DNA of 64,000 nt from Clostridia bacterium (lineage in GTDB: Bacteria > Bacillota > Clostridia > TANB77 > CAG-465), in contig JAFXHJ010000010.1 of the NCBI GenBank assembly GCA_017536445.1, positions 1 to 64,000 of the forward strand, given 5' to 3'. The notes beneath the pieces were generated by a model. That model ran no database searches. It saw nothing but the letters and a program-made list of their open reading frames with translations, and was not told the DNA's origin. Positions within the stretch are counted from its first letter, which is position 1; every line of letters starts with the position of its first letter. The position numbers and the translations under genes were made by a program. This document shows positions 33,647-44,100 of this stretch, one piece after another.

Positions 33647-35101
33647 TTAATAATTAGGAAATGCTGTACTATAATCTACATTAGTTGTTTCTGTGTTTTC
33701 TTCTTTATATACGGCACTTTCGGCTGTAAAGTTATTTCCTGATCCTATAAATAATTTTACATTTTTAGATTCAGCTGAATCTACACGAATATATTTTTCA
33801 AAGTTACTAATAGTAGAATTGCTTATATATACTGAGTTGTTTGATTCTCCACCACTACTTCTTAGTACAAATGGGAAATATGTGCCAGAAATATCGCAAT
33901 TATCTATATATACAGTTATATTAGAAGCGTTACCAATATATGTACCAGCTTTGTTTGTTCCCGCACGACCATCATCTTCACCGTTCTTTATTGTACAATC
34001 TCTCATTGTTGCATTTCTTATATATGATGTTGTCTGTGCGCCTGCAAAGTAAAATCCGCCGTGGCTATAACCTTCATACGTACCACCATCTACATATACA
34101 GTACCTGTAGTTCTAACACCTGAGTGTGCTCCATAAACAGTACAGTTCTTGAATGTAATTGTTCCTGTATTTGAAACAGCTCTAGAACTTGAGCCATAAT
34201 TATTTCCTGCTGCATTTGCTGTATGGTCTGCATATGCTAATAACTTAGAGTTTGTAGCAGTTAATGTGCCATCGTTATCTATAGCGTCTGAAAATAATCC
34301 TCCTGGTGATAAAACTGTAATATCTGTATTAGTAATAACGGCTGTAGCGTCAGTTTTTATATATACTCCCACTATTGCGCCATTTGATTGATCTGTTGAA
34401 TTAATTTTAGCGTTATTCACTTCTAATATAGCAGAGGAATCTACTAATATATTTATATTTTGATTATCTGTAGTTCCTATGCCATTAGATAGAGAATTAT
34501 ATTCTCCACCATTAATTGTACATTTTCCTGAAGCTACTTTAATAATAGAAGTATGAGTTCCATTAGTATTGGCATTAACAATTTTACTATTTGCTTTTGT
34601 TCCATTTATAGTTAGATTGATAGCGGCTGTTTCTATAGCAAGGACATCATTAGTAAGAAGTGTTTTTCCTGCTAAATTGATAGCCATATTAACTGTAGGA
34701 ACTAACTTAGTATTTATAATGCAATCTGTTACTAATACAAGATTAGGTAAATTTTCCTTATCTTTATATACTGCAACGGCAGCTTCGGCTTTAGAAACTT
34801 TTTTTGTTTCATCTGAATAGTTAGATTCATTGATCACTGCTATAGCTGTTTGAATATCTGCATAATAATCTAAAGTGTATTCTTTCTCTAATTTTTCTAC
34901 TTCAGATAAAACTATGTTTTCTAAATCATTTATTGTATCTTGAGTATTGTTTTCAGCTTCATTCCATTTGTTTACAGCGTTAGATGAATGATTAATAATT
35001 CCAGCATTGTTTAATGAAATTATTACGGCTGTAGCTAATATTATCATTATTATTATAGTAATAACTAATACTATTAAACTTATTCCTTTGTTTTTTTTCA
35101 T
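33647..35101 (-). CDS. Prepilin-like anchored surface protein with a beta-helix passenger
   Basis: The 484-residue protein starts KKNKGISLIVLVITIIIMII, a short basic leader with Gly before a hydrophobic helix, as in type IV prepilins and pseudopilins; the usual Glu at +5 is Val. A helical stalk follows to about residue 110. Residues of about 120-460 contain short repeated strands rich in Asn, Thr and Gly (KCTINGGEYNSLSNGIG, TFKNCTVYGAHSGVRTTG), typical of a right-handed parallel beta-helix. It is probably a surface protein that binds or cleaves a polysaccharide; no catalytic residues are identifiable. Confidence 0.78.
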   Translation of the reverse strand: MKKNKGISLIVLVITIIIMIILATAVIISLNNAGIINHSSNAVNKWNEAENNTQDTINDLENIVLSEVEKLEKEYTLDYYADIQTAIAVINESNYSDETKKVSKAEAAVAVYKDKENLPNLVLVTDCIINTKLVPTVNMAINLAGKTLLTNDVLAIETAAINLTINGTKANSKIVNANTNGTHTSIIKVASGKCTINGGEYNSLSNGIGTTDNQNINILVDSSAILEVNNAKINSTDQSNGAIVGVYIKTDATAVITNTDITVLSPGGLFSDAIDNDGTLTATNSKLLAYADHTANAAGNNYGSSSRAVSNTGTITFKNCTVYGAHSGVRTTGTVYVDGGTYEGYSHGGFYFAGAQTTSYIRNATMRDCTIKNGEDDGRAGTNKAGTYIGNASNITVYIDNCDISGTYFPFVLRSSGGESNNSVYISNSTISNFEKYIRVDSAESKNVKLFIGSGNNFTAESAVYKEENTETTNVDYSTAFPNY

Positions 35102-35131
35102 TTTATTATCTCCTTTGTTATATATACATAA

Positions 35132-35160
35132 ATATTATCATTAAATATAATGTCTGTCAA
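35132..35160 (-). promoter_or_regulatory. Promoter of the beta-helix surface protein
   Basis: TTGACA (35155-35160), a 17-base spacer and TAATAT (35132-35137) on the minus strand, giving a short leader. Confidence 0.75.
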
Positions 35161-35166
35161 CAAATC

Positions 35167-36489
35167 TTATTGATTTTTATATTCGTATATAGGTCCTAAT
35201 TCTTTAGTAATTACATCCTTAGTAATTATACACTTACTAATATTCTTATTGGATGGTATATCATACATAGCATTTAGCATGACTTCCTCAAGTATTGCTC
35301 TTAATCCCCTTGCCCCTGTTTTTCTTTCTATTGCAAGACTTACTATTTCTTCTAACGCCTCTTTTTTGAAGTCTAATTCTACATTATCCATTTTAAGTAG
35401 TTTCTTATACTGCTTAAGTATTGAATTCTTAGGTTTAGTTAAAATATCTACTAATGCTTTTTCATCTAGTTGAGAAAGGGATGTTATTATTGGTAAACGT
35501 CCTACTAACTCTGGTATAAGACCAAACTTAATTATGTCATTTGGTAATACTTTGCTAAATATTGTTCCATAATCTATATCTTTCTTATCTTCAAGTTTAG
35601 AGCCAAATCCCATAGATTTTTCACCAACTCTAGCTTCTATAATCTTATCTAAGCCTTCGAAAGCACCGCCACATATAAATAATATGTTTGTAGTATCTAT
35701 CTTTAAGTATTCTTGTTGAGGATGTTTTCTTCCACCTTGTGGTGGTACATTAGCAGTTGTTCCTTCTATTATTTTAAGAAGCGCTTGTTGTACACCTTCA
35801 CCACTAACATCTCTTGTTATAGATGGGTTTTCAGACTTTCTTGTAATCTTATCTAATTCATCTATATATATAATACCTTTTTCTGCTTTAGATATATCAT
35901 AGTCTGCAGCTTGTATTAAACGAAGAAGTATGTTTTCTACGTCTTCGCCTACATATCCAGCTTCAGTCAAAGTTGTAGCATCTGCTATTGCAAACGGAAC
36001 TCTTAATACTTTAGCCAGCGTTTGTGCAAGTAATGTTTTACCACATCCTGTAGGCCCTAGTAACAATATGTTACTTTTTTGTATTTCTACATCATCTATT
36101 TTATCTAAGTTTCTTATTCTTTTATAATGGTTATATACTGAAACCGCTAATACTTTTTTAGCAGCATCTTGCCCCACTACATATTCATCTAGTATCTTCT
36201 TTATTTGTTCTGGTGTAGGAAGATCCGTATTCTCTATTAGTTCTTTTTTGCTTGTTAAAGAGGCACTTTTGTTTTCTTCTGACGCTGACTTTTTAGCTTG
36301 CATTTCTAGTTCTTCTTCACCAAGCATTAAATCTTCTAATATTACTTTATTACAAACATCTATACAGTCTTCACATATAAAGATGCCATTAGGGCCGGCA
36401 ATCATCTTGCCGACCTCATCTTTAAATCTTCCACAAAAAGAACAAAATATATCATAATCATTGTTACCATTATTTGTTTTCTTTGCCAT
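35167..36489 (-). CDS. clpX: ATP-dependent Clp protease ATP-binding subunit
   Basis: The 440-residue protein has an N-terminal zinc domain ([15 protein letters not shown] with CEDCIDVC), Walker A GPTGCGKT near residue 150, Walker [11 protein letters not shown] near residue 212, and the ClpX sensor and pore regions, including the [14 protein letters not shown] segment. It unfolds tagged proteins and passes them to ClpP. It lies directly downstream of clpP. AAGGAG precedes the ATG. Confidence 0.97.
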   Translation of the reverse strand: MAKKTNNGNNDYDIFCSFCGRFKDEVGKMIAGPNGIFICEDCIDVCNKVILEDLMLGEEELEMQAKKSASEENKSASLTSKKELIENTDLPTPEQIKKILDEYVVGQDAAKKVLAVSVYNHYKRIRNLDKIDDVEIQKSNILLLGPTGCGKTLLAQTLAKVLRVPFAIADATTLTEAGYVGEDVENILLRLIQAADYDISKAEKGIIYIDELDKITRKSENPSITRDVSGEGVQQALLKIIEGTTANVPPQGGRKHPQQEYLKIDTTNILFICGGAFEGLDKIIEARVGEKSMGFGSKLEDKKDIDYGTIFSKVLPNDIIKFGLIPELVGRLPIITSLSQLDEKALVDILTKPKNSILKQYKKLLKMDNVELDFKKEALEEIVSLAIERKTGARGLRAILEEVMLNAMYDIPSNKNISKCIITKDVITKELGPIYEYKNQ

Positions 36490-36504
36490 GTTTATCTCCT
36501 TATA

Positions 36505-37101
36505 TTATAACTCGTTAATACTTGTCATAACCTCATCAATTAAGCCATATTCTTTAGCTTCTTTGCTAGATAGGAAGTTATCTCTATCTGTATCTTTTTC
36601 AATTTGTTCTAATGGCTTGCCAGTATTTTCGCTTAAAATTCTATTTAATTTATCTTTGATCATTAATAAATAATCTGTATGAATCTTAATGTCACTAGCT
36701 TGACCTTGAACACCACCTAAAGGTTGGTGAATCATTATTGTACTGTTTGGTAATGCAAATCTTTTACCTTTTTTACCAGCGGCAAGAAGGAAAGCTCCCA
36801 TACTTGCTGCCATACCAATACATATTGTACATACATCTGATTTGATATATTGCATTGTATCATATATTGCCATACCGGCTGTAACACTACCACCAGGGCT
36901 ATTGATATATAGATGTATATCTTTACCTGGATCTTCAGCATCTAAGAATAGTAATTGAGCTACTACTAAAGAGGCTGTAACATCATTTACTTCTTCAGAT
37001 AAGAAGATTATTCTTTCTTTTAAAAGTCTTGAATAAATGTCATATGATCTTTCGCCTTTACTTGTTTGTTCAACAACCATAGGCACTAAACTATTTTTCA
37101 T
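36505..37101 (-). CDS. clpP: ATP-dependent Clp protease proteolytic subunit
   Basis: The 198-residue protein has the serine nucleophile in [14 protein letters not shown] near residue 98 and the catalytic His in [12 protein letters not shown] near residue 123. The start [20 protein letters not shown] is the typical ClpP N-terminus. It forms the barrel that degrades ClpX-unfolded proteins. It lies between tig and clpX in the usual tig-clpP-clpX order. GGAGG lies upstream of the ATG. Confidence 0.97.
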   Translation of the reverse strand: MKNSLVPMVVEQTSKGERSYDIYSRLLKERIIFLSEEVNDVTASLVVAQLLFLDAEDPGKDIHLYINSPGGSVTAGMAIYDTMQYIKSDVCTICIGMAASMGAFLLAAGKKGKRFALPNSTIMIHQPLGGVQGQASDIKIHTDYLLMIKDKLNRILSENTGKPLEQIEKDTDRDNFLSSKEAKEYGLIDEVMTSINEL

Positions 37102-37126
37102 ATATACTTTTTACCTCCAATAAAAA

Positions 37127-38410
37127 CTATTTTTCTTTAACGTTTTCTACTACAACATTCATAGCTTTTTCTTGTTTTAATTTAGTTCTCATGTATTCTT
37201 TTACATTTTCATTTTCTTTCATTGAAGATGCATCTTGACCATAAGCTGCGCAAAGTTCTTCAACTTTAGCTACTACTTCTTCATCAGTTACTTCAACATT
37301 TTCTGCTTTAACTACTTGTTCCATAGCAAGATTTAATTTAATGTCTTTTATAGCTGAATCTTTGAATTGATCGTGTAATGCTGCATGGTCTATTCCTAGT
37401 ATTTCCATATATTGATCTAATGTCATACCTTGGTATGCTAAGTTTTGTTCGAATTCATGAATCATATTGTGAATTTGGTTGTGTACCATTACTTCTGGTA
37501 TTTCAACTTCAAGTTCAGCAACTAATGCTTCTATAGCTTTAGATTCTCTTTCAGCTTTAGCTTGAGCTTCTTTGTTTTTTGCTAATTTTTCTTTTAATGA
37601 ATTTTTGTATTCAACTAATGTATCAAATTCAGAAACATCTTTTGCAAATTCATCATCAAGAGCTGGTAATTCTTTTTTCTTTATTTCATGTAATTTGATT
37701 TTGAATATTGTTTCTTTTCCAGCTAAATCTTGGTTTCCGTATTCTTCTGGGAATGTAGTTGTAATATCTTTTTCATCTCCAACTTTCATTCCAACGATTT
37801 GTTCTTCAAATCCTGGTATGAATGAACCAGATCCTATTTCAAGATCATATTTTTCTGCTTTTCCGCCATCAAATGCTACGCCATCTAAGAACCCTTCGAA
37901 ATCTATGTTGGCAATATCTCCGTTTTCCACTGCGCCTTCTTCTTTAGCTACTATTCTAGCGTTTTTATTTCTCATATTTTCTAGTTCAGCATCTACATCT
38001 GCATCTGTTACTTCTGTATTTACTTTTTCTATTGTTAATCCTTTATATTTTTTAAGCTTTGCTTCTGGTTTAACAAACACTTCAATTGAGAATACTATAT
38101 CCTCAGTTTTGCTTAATTTGTCCATTTTAGCTAGTCTTGGTTCAGAAACAACTTCTAGGTTGTTTTCTATAACTGCTGCCATATATTCTTTTTCAGCTAA
38201 TATTCCAAAAGCTTCTTCGAATAATACGTTATCTCCATATGTTTTTTCTATAACGTTTCTTGGTACTTTACCATTTCTAAAACCAGGCATTTTGAATTTT
38301 CCTGCATTTTCTTTGAAAGCTTGGTCTAAAGCTTCGTTAAATTTTTCTTTTTCTACTACGAAATCTAATTTTACTTTTGATCCTTCTAATTTTTCTATTT
38401 TAACACTCAT
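37127..38410 (-). CDS. tig: Trigger factor
   Basis: The second in-frame ATG, at 38410 (MSVKIEKLEGSKVKLD), is chosen because GGGAGA lies 7 bases before it, while the first ATG is too close. The 427-residue protein has the ribosome-binding N-domain with the signature GFRNGKVPRNVIEKTYG near residue 45, a central FKBP-type prolyl isomerase, and a long helical C-domain. It is a ribosome-associated chaperone. It heads the tig-clpP-clpX group. Confidence 0.95.
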   Translation of the reverse strand: MSVKIEKLEGSKVKLDFVVEKEKFNEALDQAFKENAGKFKMPGFRNGKVPRNVIEKTYGDNVLFEEAFGILAEKEYMAAVIENNLEVVSEPRLAKMDKLSKTEDIVFSIEVFVKPEAKLKKYKGLTIEKVNTEVTDADVDAELENMRNKNARIVAKEEGAVENGDIANIDFEGFLDGVAFDGGKAEKYDLEIGSGSFIPGFEEQIVGMKVGDEKDITTTFPEEYGNQDLAGKETIFKIKLHEIKKKELPALDDEFAKDVSEFDTLVEYKNSLKEKLAKNKEAQAKAERESKAIEALVAELEVEIPEVMVHNQIHNMIHEFEQNLAYQGMTLDQYMEILGIDHAALHDQFKDSAIKDIKLNLAMEQVVKAENVEVTDEEVVAKVEELCAAYGQDASSMKENENVKEYMRTKLKQEKAMNVVVENVKEK

Positions 38411-38445
38411 GTTCATATCTCCCTTTCTTCACATGTAACTATTAA

Positions 38446-38473
38446 ATTATATCATAAATAATGTATTTTACAA
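38446..38473 (-). promoter_or_regulatory. Promoter of tig-clpP-clpX
   Basis: TTGTAA (38468-38473), a 16-base spacer and TATAAT (38446-38451). I see no clear CtsR heptad repeat at this promoter. Confidence 0.65.
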
Positions 38474-38516
38474 GTAATTATGTAGTATTTATCTCACAAA
38501 AATTGGGAAAAAACAT

Positions 38517-38545
38517 AAAAAAATTGTCACAATATATGTGACAAT
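38517..38545 (-). terminator. Terminator of the small hypothetical gene
   Basis: A perfect 9-bp stem (attgtcaca/tgtgacaat) with a 5-base loop; on the minus strand it is followed by a T-run. Confidence 0.8.
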
Positions 38546-38555
38546 CTTTTCTTAG

Positions 38556-38849
38556 TTATTTTTTTAGTTCATTTAGAAAAAGCTTAGCCTTATCTGGTTC
38601 TTTGAACATAAGTGTAAAACCAACTATTACAGTATGGTTATCTTTTACATCCATCCCTTCTGGTGGTCTAGAAATAGGTGTACATTCTGCAAACTTTTGC
38701 GCTTGATTAATATAATCTAGAGCTTTGGTTAACAAAGATTGTTCTGTAACACCTTCGAAAATACCTCCAAGTTTTGGTGCTATTCCTATAAACTGAATTT
38801 CGTTAAAGCGAATGCCTACCCGCCATAGGCTTTCAATTTTTTCCATCAT
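38556..38849 (-). CDS. Small hypothetical protein
   Basis: The 97-residue soluble protein includes RVGIRFNEIQFIGIAPKLGG and ECTPISRPPEGMDVKDNHTV. TAGGAG precedes two adjacent ATG codons; the first is used here. No family is recognised. It has a consensus promoter and its own terminator, so it is a free-standing gene upstream of tig. Confidence 0.6.
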   Translation of the reverse strand: MMEKIESLWRVGIRFNEIQFIGIAPKLGGIFEGVTEQSLLTKALDYINQAQKFAECTPISRPPEGMDVKDNHTVIVGFTLMFKEPDKAKLFLNELKK

Positions 38850-38900
38850 ACAAACTCCTAATTCTTATTTAAAAATTTTCCCAACTATCTTACATTTAAA

Positions 38901-38929
38901 ATTATACCACAGAAGCCTTAAAAGGTCAA
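38901..38929 (-). promoter_or_regulatory. Promoter of the small hypothetical gene
   Basis: TTGACC (38924-38929), a 17-base spacer and TATAAT (38901-38906) on the minus strand. Confidence 0.75.
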
Positions 38930-39006
38930 ATGAAGAGTTTTTATGTCGAAAGAAAGTAAATTCACATATATTCTATTATTGTACCTAATTTTATTTCTAA
39001 AAATAA

Positions 39007-39032
39007 ATAAAAGGCGCATATTTCTATGCCCC
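39007..39032 (-). terminator. Terminator of the glucan synthase operon
   Basis: On the minus strand, ggggcata pairs with tatgcgcc with one mismatch across a GAAA loop, followed by TTTTATTTA. Confidence 0.7.
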
Positions 39033-39043
39033 TCATTTATACA

Positions 39044-41191
39044 TTATTCTAGTGTTTCTGTAGCTATTTCTTCTACATTAGTTGATTCTACTTCTTTAAC
39101 GACTTTTTTTCTAGTTGCTTTTTTTACAGGTTTCTTTTCTTCCTTAACGTCAGTAGAATTTTCTTCTACTTGAGCAAAGTTATCTTCTATAACTTTATAC
39201 ATCCAAGCTGAAGAACCAGTATACCAAGTCCAGCCGCCACGTCCAACATGATCCGGATTTGCATATACATCCGCGGCAACTACATAAGGTTCAACCTGAT
39301 AAATATCCGTTTTTTCTTTTGCGTTACTGTGATTTATTGGATTTAGAATACTTAACACATCTAATCCTTTTTCTGGTTTTCCGATATCAAAATACGCTTT
39401 TGCAAGCCAAATAGCAGCATGTGTGTATTGACCGCCATTTTCTCTAACACCAGGAACATACGCCTTAATATACCCTGGATTATTTTTAGGGCTATCAAAA
39501 GGCGGATAAAGAAGTTTTATTACACCATTTTCTCTATCTACTAAGAACTTTTCTGCGCTTTCTAAGCTTAAATCTATTTCTTCTTTGCAGTCTATATATC
39601 CTTTAAGAGCTATAGCAGCCCAAGCTTGAGATATTAAATCTATTTTGCAATCTGGGCTATCTGGAGTTCCTATAGGAGTTCCATCTGGATAGAATGCTCT
39701 AGCGAAATATTCTCCAGTCCAAGCATAATCTATAACTGTATGTTTAAGAATATGTCTCTCACTCGCAAAATATTTAGCATCCTCTTCATTTTTCATTATA
39801 TCTGCAATTTTTATAAATCTGTCTAATATATCTATCATAAAGAAAGTTAACCATACAGATTCACCGTTTATATTACTAAATCCGTCGTTCCAGTCGCCGT
39901 CGCCAATTTCTAGTAGTTCGTGTCTACCTTTTCTTGACAGACCATATTTAATAGCTCTTGTTGCATGTTCATAAACTGTTGCGTAAATCCCAGTAGCAAA
40001 GTAATCATAGAGTTCTTTATGCTCGCCTAAAGGTTTATCTTCTAGGAATGTTGCTGTTTCCGTTAAAATAGATGTATCGTTTGTTTTAAATACATATTCA
40101 CTAAGAACATATGGTAACCATAAGTAATCATCGCTAAAACGAGTTCTAATTCCTCTTGAATTATGTTCATGCCACCAATGCAAAACATCACCTTTTTCAA
40201 ATTGCTTATGAGCATGTTTTATAATTTGTGCCCTTGTTCTTTCTGGCCAAGATGATATTAATGCCAAAGAGTCTTGCAATTGATCTCTATATCCAAATGC
40301 TCCACCTGCTTGGTAAAGACCTGTTCTTGCAAATAATCTAGATGCAAGTGTTTGGTACATTAACCAGCCATTAGCAAGAATATCTACATTTTCATTTCCT
40401 GTTTTAAAGTTACGAATAACTTTACTTCTCCAAAAAGCTTTTGTTTTTTCATATTCAGCCAATATGTTATCATTACTTGAATATTTTTCAAGTATAGCGT
40501 TCGCTTTTTCTATTCCTTCATCTGTAGCACCAAATAATATTGCAATCTTTTTACTTTCTTCTTTTTTAGCCATACATCTAACTCTTACTGAGTGTGTATC
40601 TTCATCGTATTCTACAGAACCTTCAGTTCCATCTAACAATACACCTTTTACATAAGTAGTAACATTACCAAAGAACTCGTTATATGGGTTTTTAAAGTAC
40701 ATAGCATCATTTTCTACTTTGCACAATACATAAGGGCTAGATTTCTCTTTAGCCACACCCATAACCATATCCGGAGTATACTCAATAGTAACCTCTTTAT
40801 CTATAGCTCTATTATTTATTATTTCAATATAATGTACTTTTACATCGTCATCTATTGGAACAAATATATCCATATTTCTTTCAATATTGCCGTGTTCTTC
40901 TCTTACTTTAGCATAACCAAAACCATAAGTTAGATTATACCCTGTATCATATATACCTCTGAATTTTTCACCAGGCACAAAATCCGCCCAGTCATTACAC
41001 CAATGAGTTAATTTAAATTCACCAGCATTTTTATAGAATGAATAAACTGTTCCATATGTAGATACTAAGGTACCGAATCTCTCGTTTGTTAATACATTGC
41101 ACCAAGGGACAGGAGTATGGGTGTTAAACACCTCATACTCGTCTCCTGTTATATTAAAACCACCATATCCATTATATGCTTTATAGTTCAT
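39044..41191 (-). CDS. GH94 domain chain of a split cyclic beta-1,2-glucan synthase
   Basis: ATG at 41191 (MNYKAYNGYGGFNITG) is chosen; the frame opens only five codons earlier, after a stop. The 715-residue protein matches the GH94 phosphorylase part of cyclic glucan synthase (NdvB/Cgs): HTPVPWCNVLTNERFGTLVS, GAFGYRDQLQDSLAL, and the catalytic Asp in LLEIGDGDWNDGF near residue 433. In Cgs this domain trims the glucan chain before cyclisation. After GSSAWMYKVIED the usual C-terminal beta-sandwich is missing. A Lys/Glu/Val tail (KKPVKKATRKKVVKEVE) replaces it. Confidence 0.85.
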   Translation of the reverse strand: MNYKAYNGYGGFNITGDEYEVFNTHTPVPWCNVLTNERFGTLVSTYGTVYSFYKNAGEFKLTHWCNDWADFVPGEKFRGIYDTGYNLTYGFGYAKVREEHGNIERNMDIFVPIDDDVKVHYIEIINNRAIDKEVTIEYTPDMVMGVAKEKSSPYVLCKVENDAMYFKNPYNEFFGNVTTYVKGVLLDGTEGSVEYDEDTHSVRVRCMAKKEESKKIAILFGATDEGIEKANAILEKYSSNDNILAEYEKTKAFWRSKVIRNFKTGNENVDILANGWLMYQTLASRLFARTGLYQAGGAFGYRDQLQDSLALISSWPERTRAQIIKHAHKQFEKGDVLHWWHEHNSRGIRTRFSDDYLWLPYVLSEYVFKTNDTSILTETATFLEDKPLGEHKELYDYFATGIYATVYEHATRAIKYGLSRKGRHELLEIGDGDWNDGFSNINGESVWLTFFMIDILDRFIKIADIMKNEEDAKYFASERHILKHTVIDYAWTGEYFARAFYPDGTPIGTPDSPDCKIDLISQAWAAIALKGYIDCKEEIDLSLESAEKFLVDRENGVIKLLYPPFDSPKNNPGYIKAYVPGVRENGGQYTHAAIWLAKAYFDIGKPEKGLDVLSILNPINHSNAKEKTDIYQVEPYVVAADVYANPDHVGRGGWTWYTGSSAWMYKVIEDNFAQVEENSTDVKEEKKPVKKATRKKVVKEVESTNVEEIATETLE

Positions 41192-44100
41192 CCACATCCA
41201 CCTCACTCATAGGTTTTTCCTTTGTTTTCTTTGGCATAAATATATCTACGCCTTCAATTTTTAATCTGCTTACAAAATCAAAGATTCCTCTTTCATTTTC
41301 TGGCATTGTATTTACATTAACTGTATATATATTTCCTCTTGTATAAGTCATATATACCACTTTACTTAACACTTTGTCAATATGTGTTTTAATAGGTTCT
41401 CCGCTATATAGTTCTTCGTCCATAACAACAACTATATCTAAGTCAACCTTTCTAGATTTAACGTAATCCATAAATTCTACAACTTCTGTAATTAACGCCG
41501 AATCTTCTAGTCTTCCTATTGGAACTGTTATTATTGGTAAATCTCCTGAAATACCAAATTTCCATAACATTGCTTGACTGTATTTTGAATTCCAATATTT
41601 ATTTGTATCCATATCTTTTTCATGTTCAAATAATATCTTAGATAGTATATCATTATACGCTGCTGCTCTATTTGGAACAAGTTTTTGATATTTTGCATTA
41701 ACATTCTCTTTTTGTAATGAGAATAAAATTTCTTTCTCAATTGTTTCTTTATCTGCATTTACTATTGCGTGAGATACATTGTACTTAGTATCCGCTGCAC
41801 CAGTTAAATAATAGAAAGTTTGAGACTCTCCTGGATCAAGAAGAATTCTTGCCCTATATGACATTACTGGCCATAATGGGTATTTAGTTATTTTACCATC
41901 ATATGCATTTAAGCCGTCATCCTTTAACAACTTAGTTTTTTCAGTTTCAATTTCGTAAGCTAAGTCTATACCTACTAATTTAGTAAATACATAGAAATCA
42001 TCTTCTGGGTTGCCTCTAGGACGTTTTCTTGCAACCAATGCTTCTAAGTTTTCATCATAATATTCCTCTATTAACAAATTGTTAAATGAAGGATGTATTA
42101 TATTTGAATTTTCATCTGCCATTGCAAGTTCTAATTCTGTGTTTATTAATATTTCACGTCTTTCATTAGATGAGTTAAATAATGTATATTTACGTATTTC
42201 CATATCTAATTTAGGCGCTATTAATATCTTAGTGATTGTTTCTATATCTCCATCTTTTCTTCTAAAATCACTTGAAGATAATGAGTATGATACTGAATAT
42301 TCTTCAGGTTCTAGATAGAATGGATGATATGTAGCTGACCAAACTTTACCAGTTGTTTTATCTGTAAATACTACACTATTTCCCAAAGTTTCATCTTTAA
42401 CATATCTGTTTTTAGTTATAGCATTATTTTTATAGTAGATAAAGTTGGCACCTGTATCTTTAATAATTTCAGAAAGTCTACCGTTCGTATGAGTATTAAT
42501 CATAGCTGTAGTTCTGTTCTTAAATTTAGCGAAATCTTCATAAGCAACACCACTAGTAAATGCTTCTTTTGCAGGTTCTACAAACTTGTTGTCTATTGAG
42601 TTCTTGCTTTCTTTCAATGGTACAGATAATGGCACTCTTTCTTTTAATAGAATATCACAAGCATTTATATTTGGATTCTCATGGAATCTTGTTTGTACTA
42701 TTCCATTGTTTATAAAATTATTTATTGCTGTAAGAGCCATACCTTGGTGGTGGGCCATATATGTTCTTACTACTTCATATTTTCTATCTCTTCCTATATG
42801 TCTCTTTGTGAAGTCTATTGATTCATAGAATCCATAATGAGAATATGAATTATATTTCTTTAAGTGTTTAATATTGTTTACAACCTTCTTAGGCGCATAT
42901 TGTAAACAGATCAATGATGAATAAGGTGAAATTACCATATTATCATTTAGGCCTCTCTTAAGACCAAGCCATGGAATACCAAATGCTTTATATTGGTAGT
43001 GTTGTTCGTTATCTTGTACTGCAAATGCAGATTCGGATACACCCCAAGGTACACCAGCTGTTCTAGCATAATCTATTTGACTGTTTAGTGCAAAGCTTAA
43101 TGCTTCATCTATTAACGTATATTTATGTGTCTTAGTAAATAAGTTTGGCATAAAGTATTCAAATGAAGTTCCACTCCATGAAATTAGACCTTTAAGGTTT
43201 CCTACTTTAACAAGTTGTCTTGCTAGTGCAAACCAGTGTTTAGAAGTTATTTGAGATGTTGAAATAGCAATTAAGCTTGTTAGTCTTGATTCAGACATTA
43301 ACATATCATAATAGCTGTCTACACATTTATTTGCTTCTACATCAAATCCTATCGAGAATATATTTTTAGCTTTAACATATAGTTTTGTAAAGTCCACTCC
43401 TGATACTAATTCATCACATATTCTTTGCATTTCAAGTATTTTATCAGATAATTTTTCCATTACAACTTTAGAAGTTGCCAGTTTTTTAAGTAATGGTATT
43501 GTTACATAAATACAAGCTATAAAGTTACCACTATCTACTGTAGATACAAATCTAGGTTTTAATGGTTCTAATGTTTTAATGTTATACCAGTTGTATAAAT
43601 GTCCATTCCACTTTTCTAGTTTTTCTACTGTTTTTAATGTATTGTATAATCTGTTTACTGCTTCTTCAACAGGAATATATTCAAGGTCATATGCATTTAT
43701 TATTGCTAAAACACCATAACCAATATTTGTTGATGAAGTTCTATTTACTATCTTAGGTCTTCTATTTTCTTGGAAGTTATCTGGTGGTAGATAATTATTA
43801 AGATCTGTCATTGTATGTTCAAAGAATTTCCAAGTTCTTTCTCCAACATCTTTAACGAGTTCTATTTCTTTCTTATCTAATTTGTTTCCGCCATCAAATA
43901 TAACTTTTTTACTCATTATATATGCAGCAAATGGTGCTATTAGCATAAATATGCCCATTATTAATACAAATATGCCTTTACCAGTTGTTAGGCCATGTAA
44001 TAATGCGTATATCAACATAATAGTTCCGAACACTGTGTTTGGCCACATGTTTCTATATACATATGACATTTTTTCTTTAGCGCCTTTTTCTATTGTTTCT

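Noticed and set aside
37572-38438. 288-codon plus-strand frame opposite tig
   Set aside because: It is the Ser/Phe-rich antisense shadow of the trigger factor coding sequence, which is beyond doubt.
41181-41206. Programmed -1 frameshift joining the two glucan synthase chains
   Set aside because: No X-XXY-YYZ slippery heptamer or following stable hairpin is visible in the only stretch where it could happen; coupled re-initiation or an indel is simpler.
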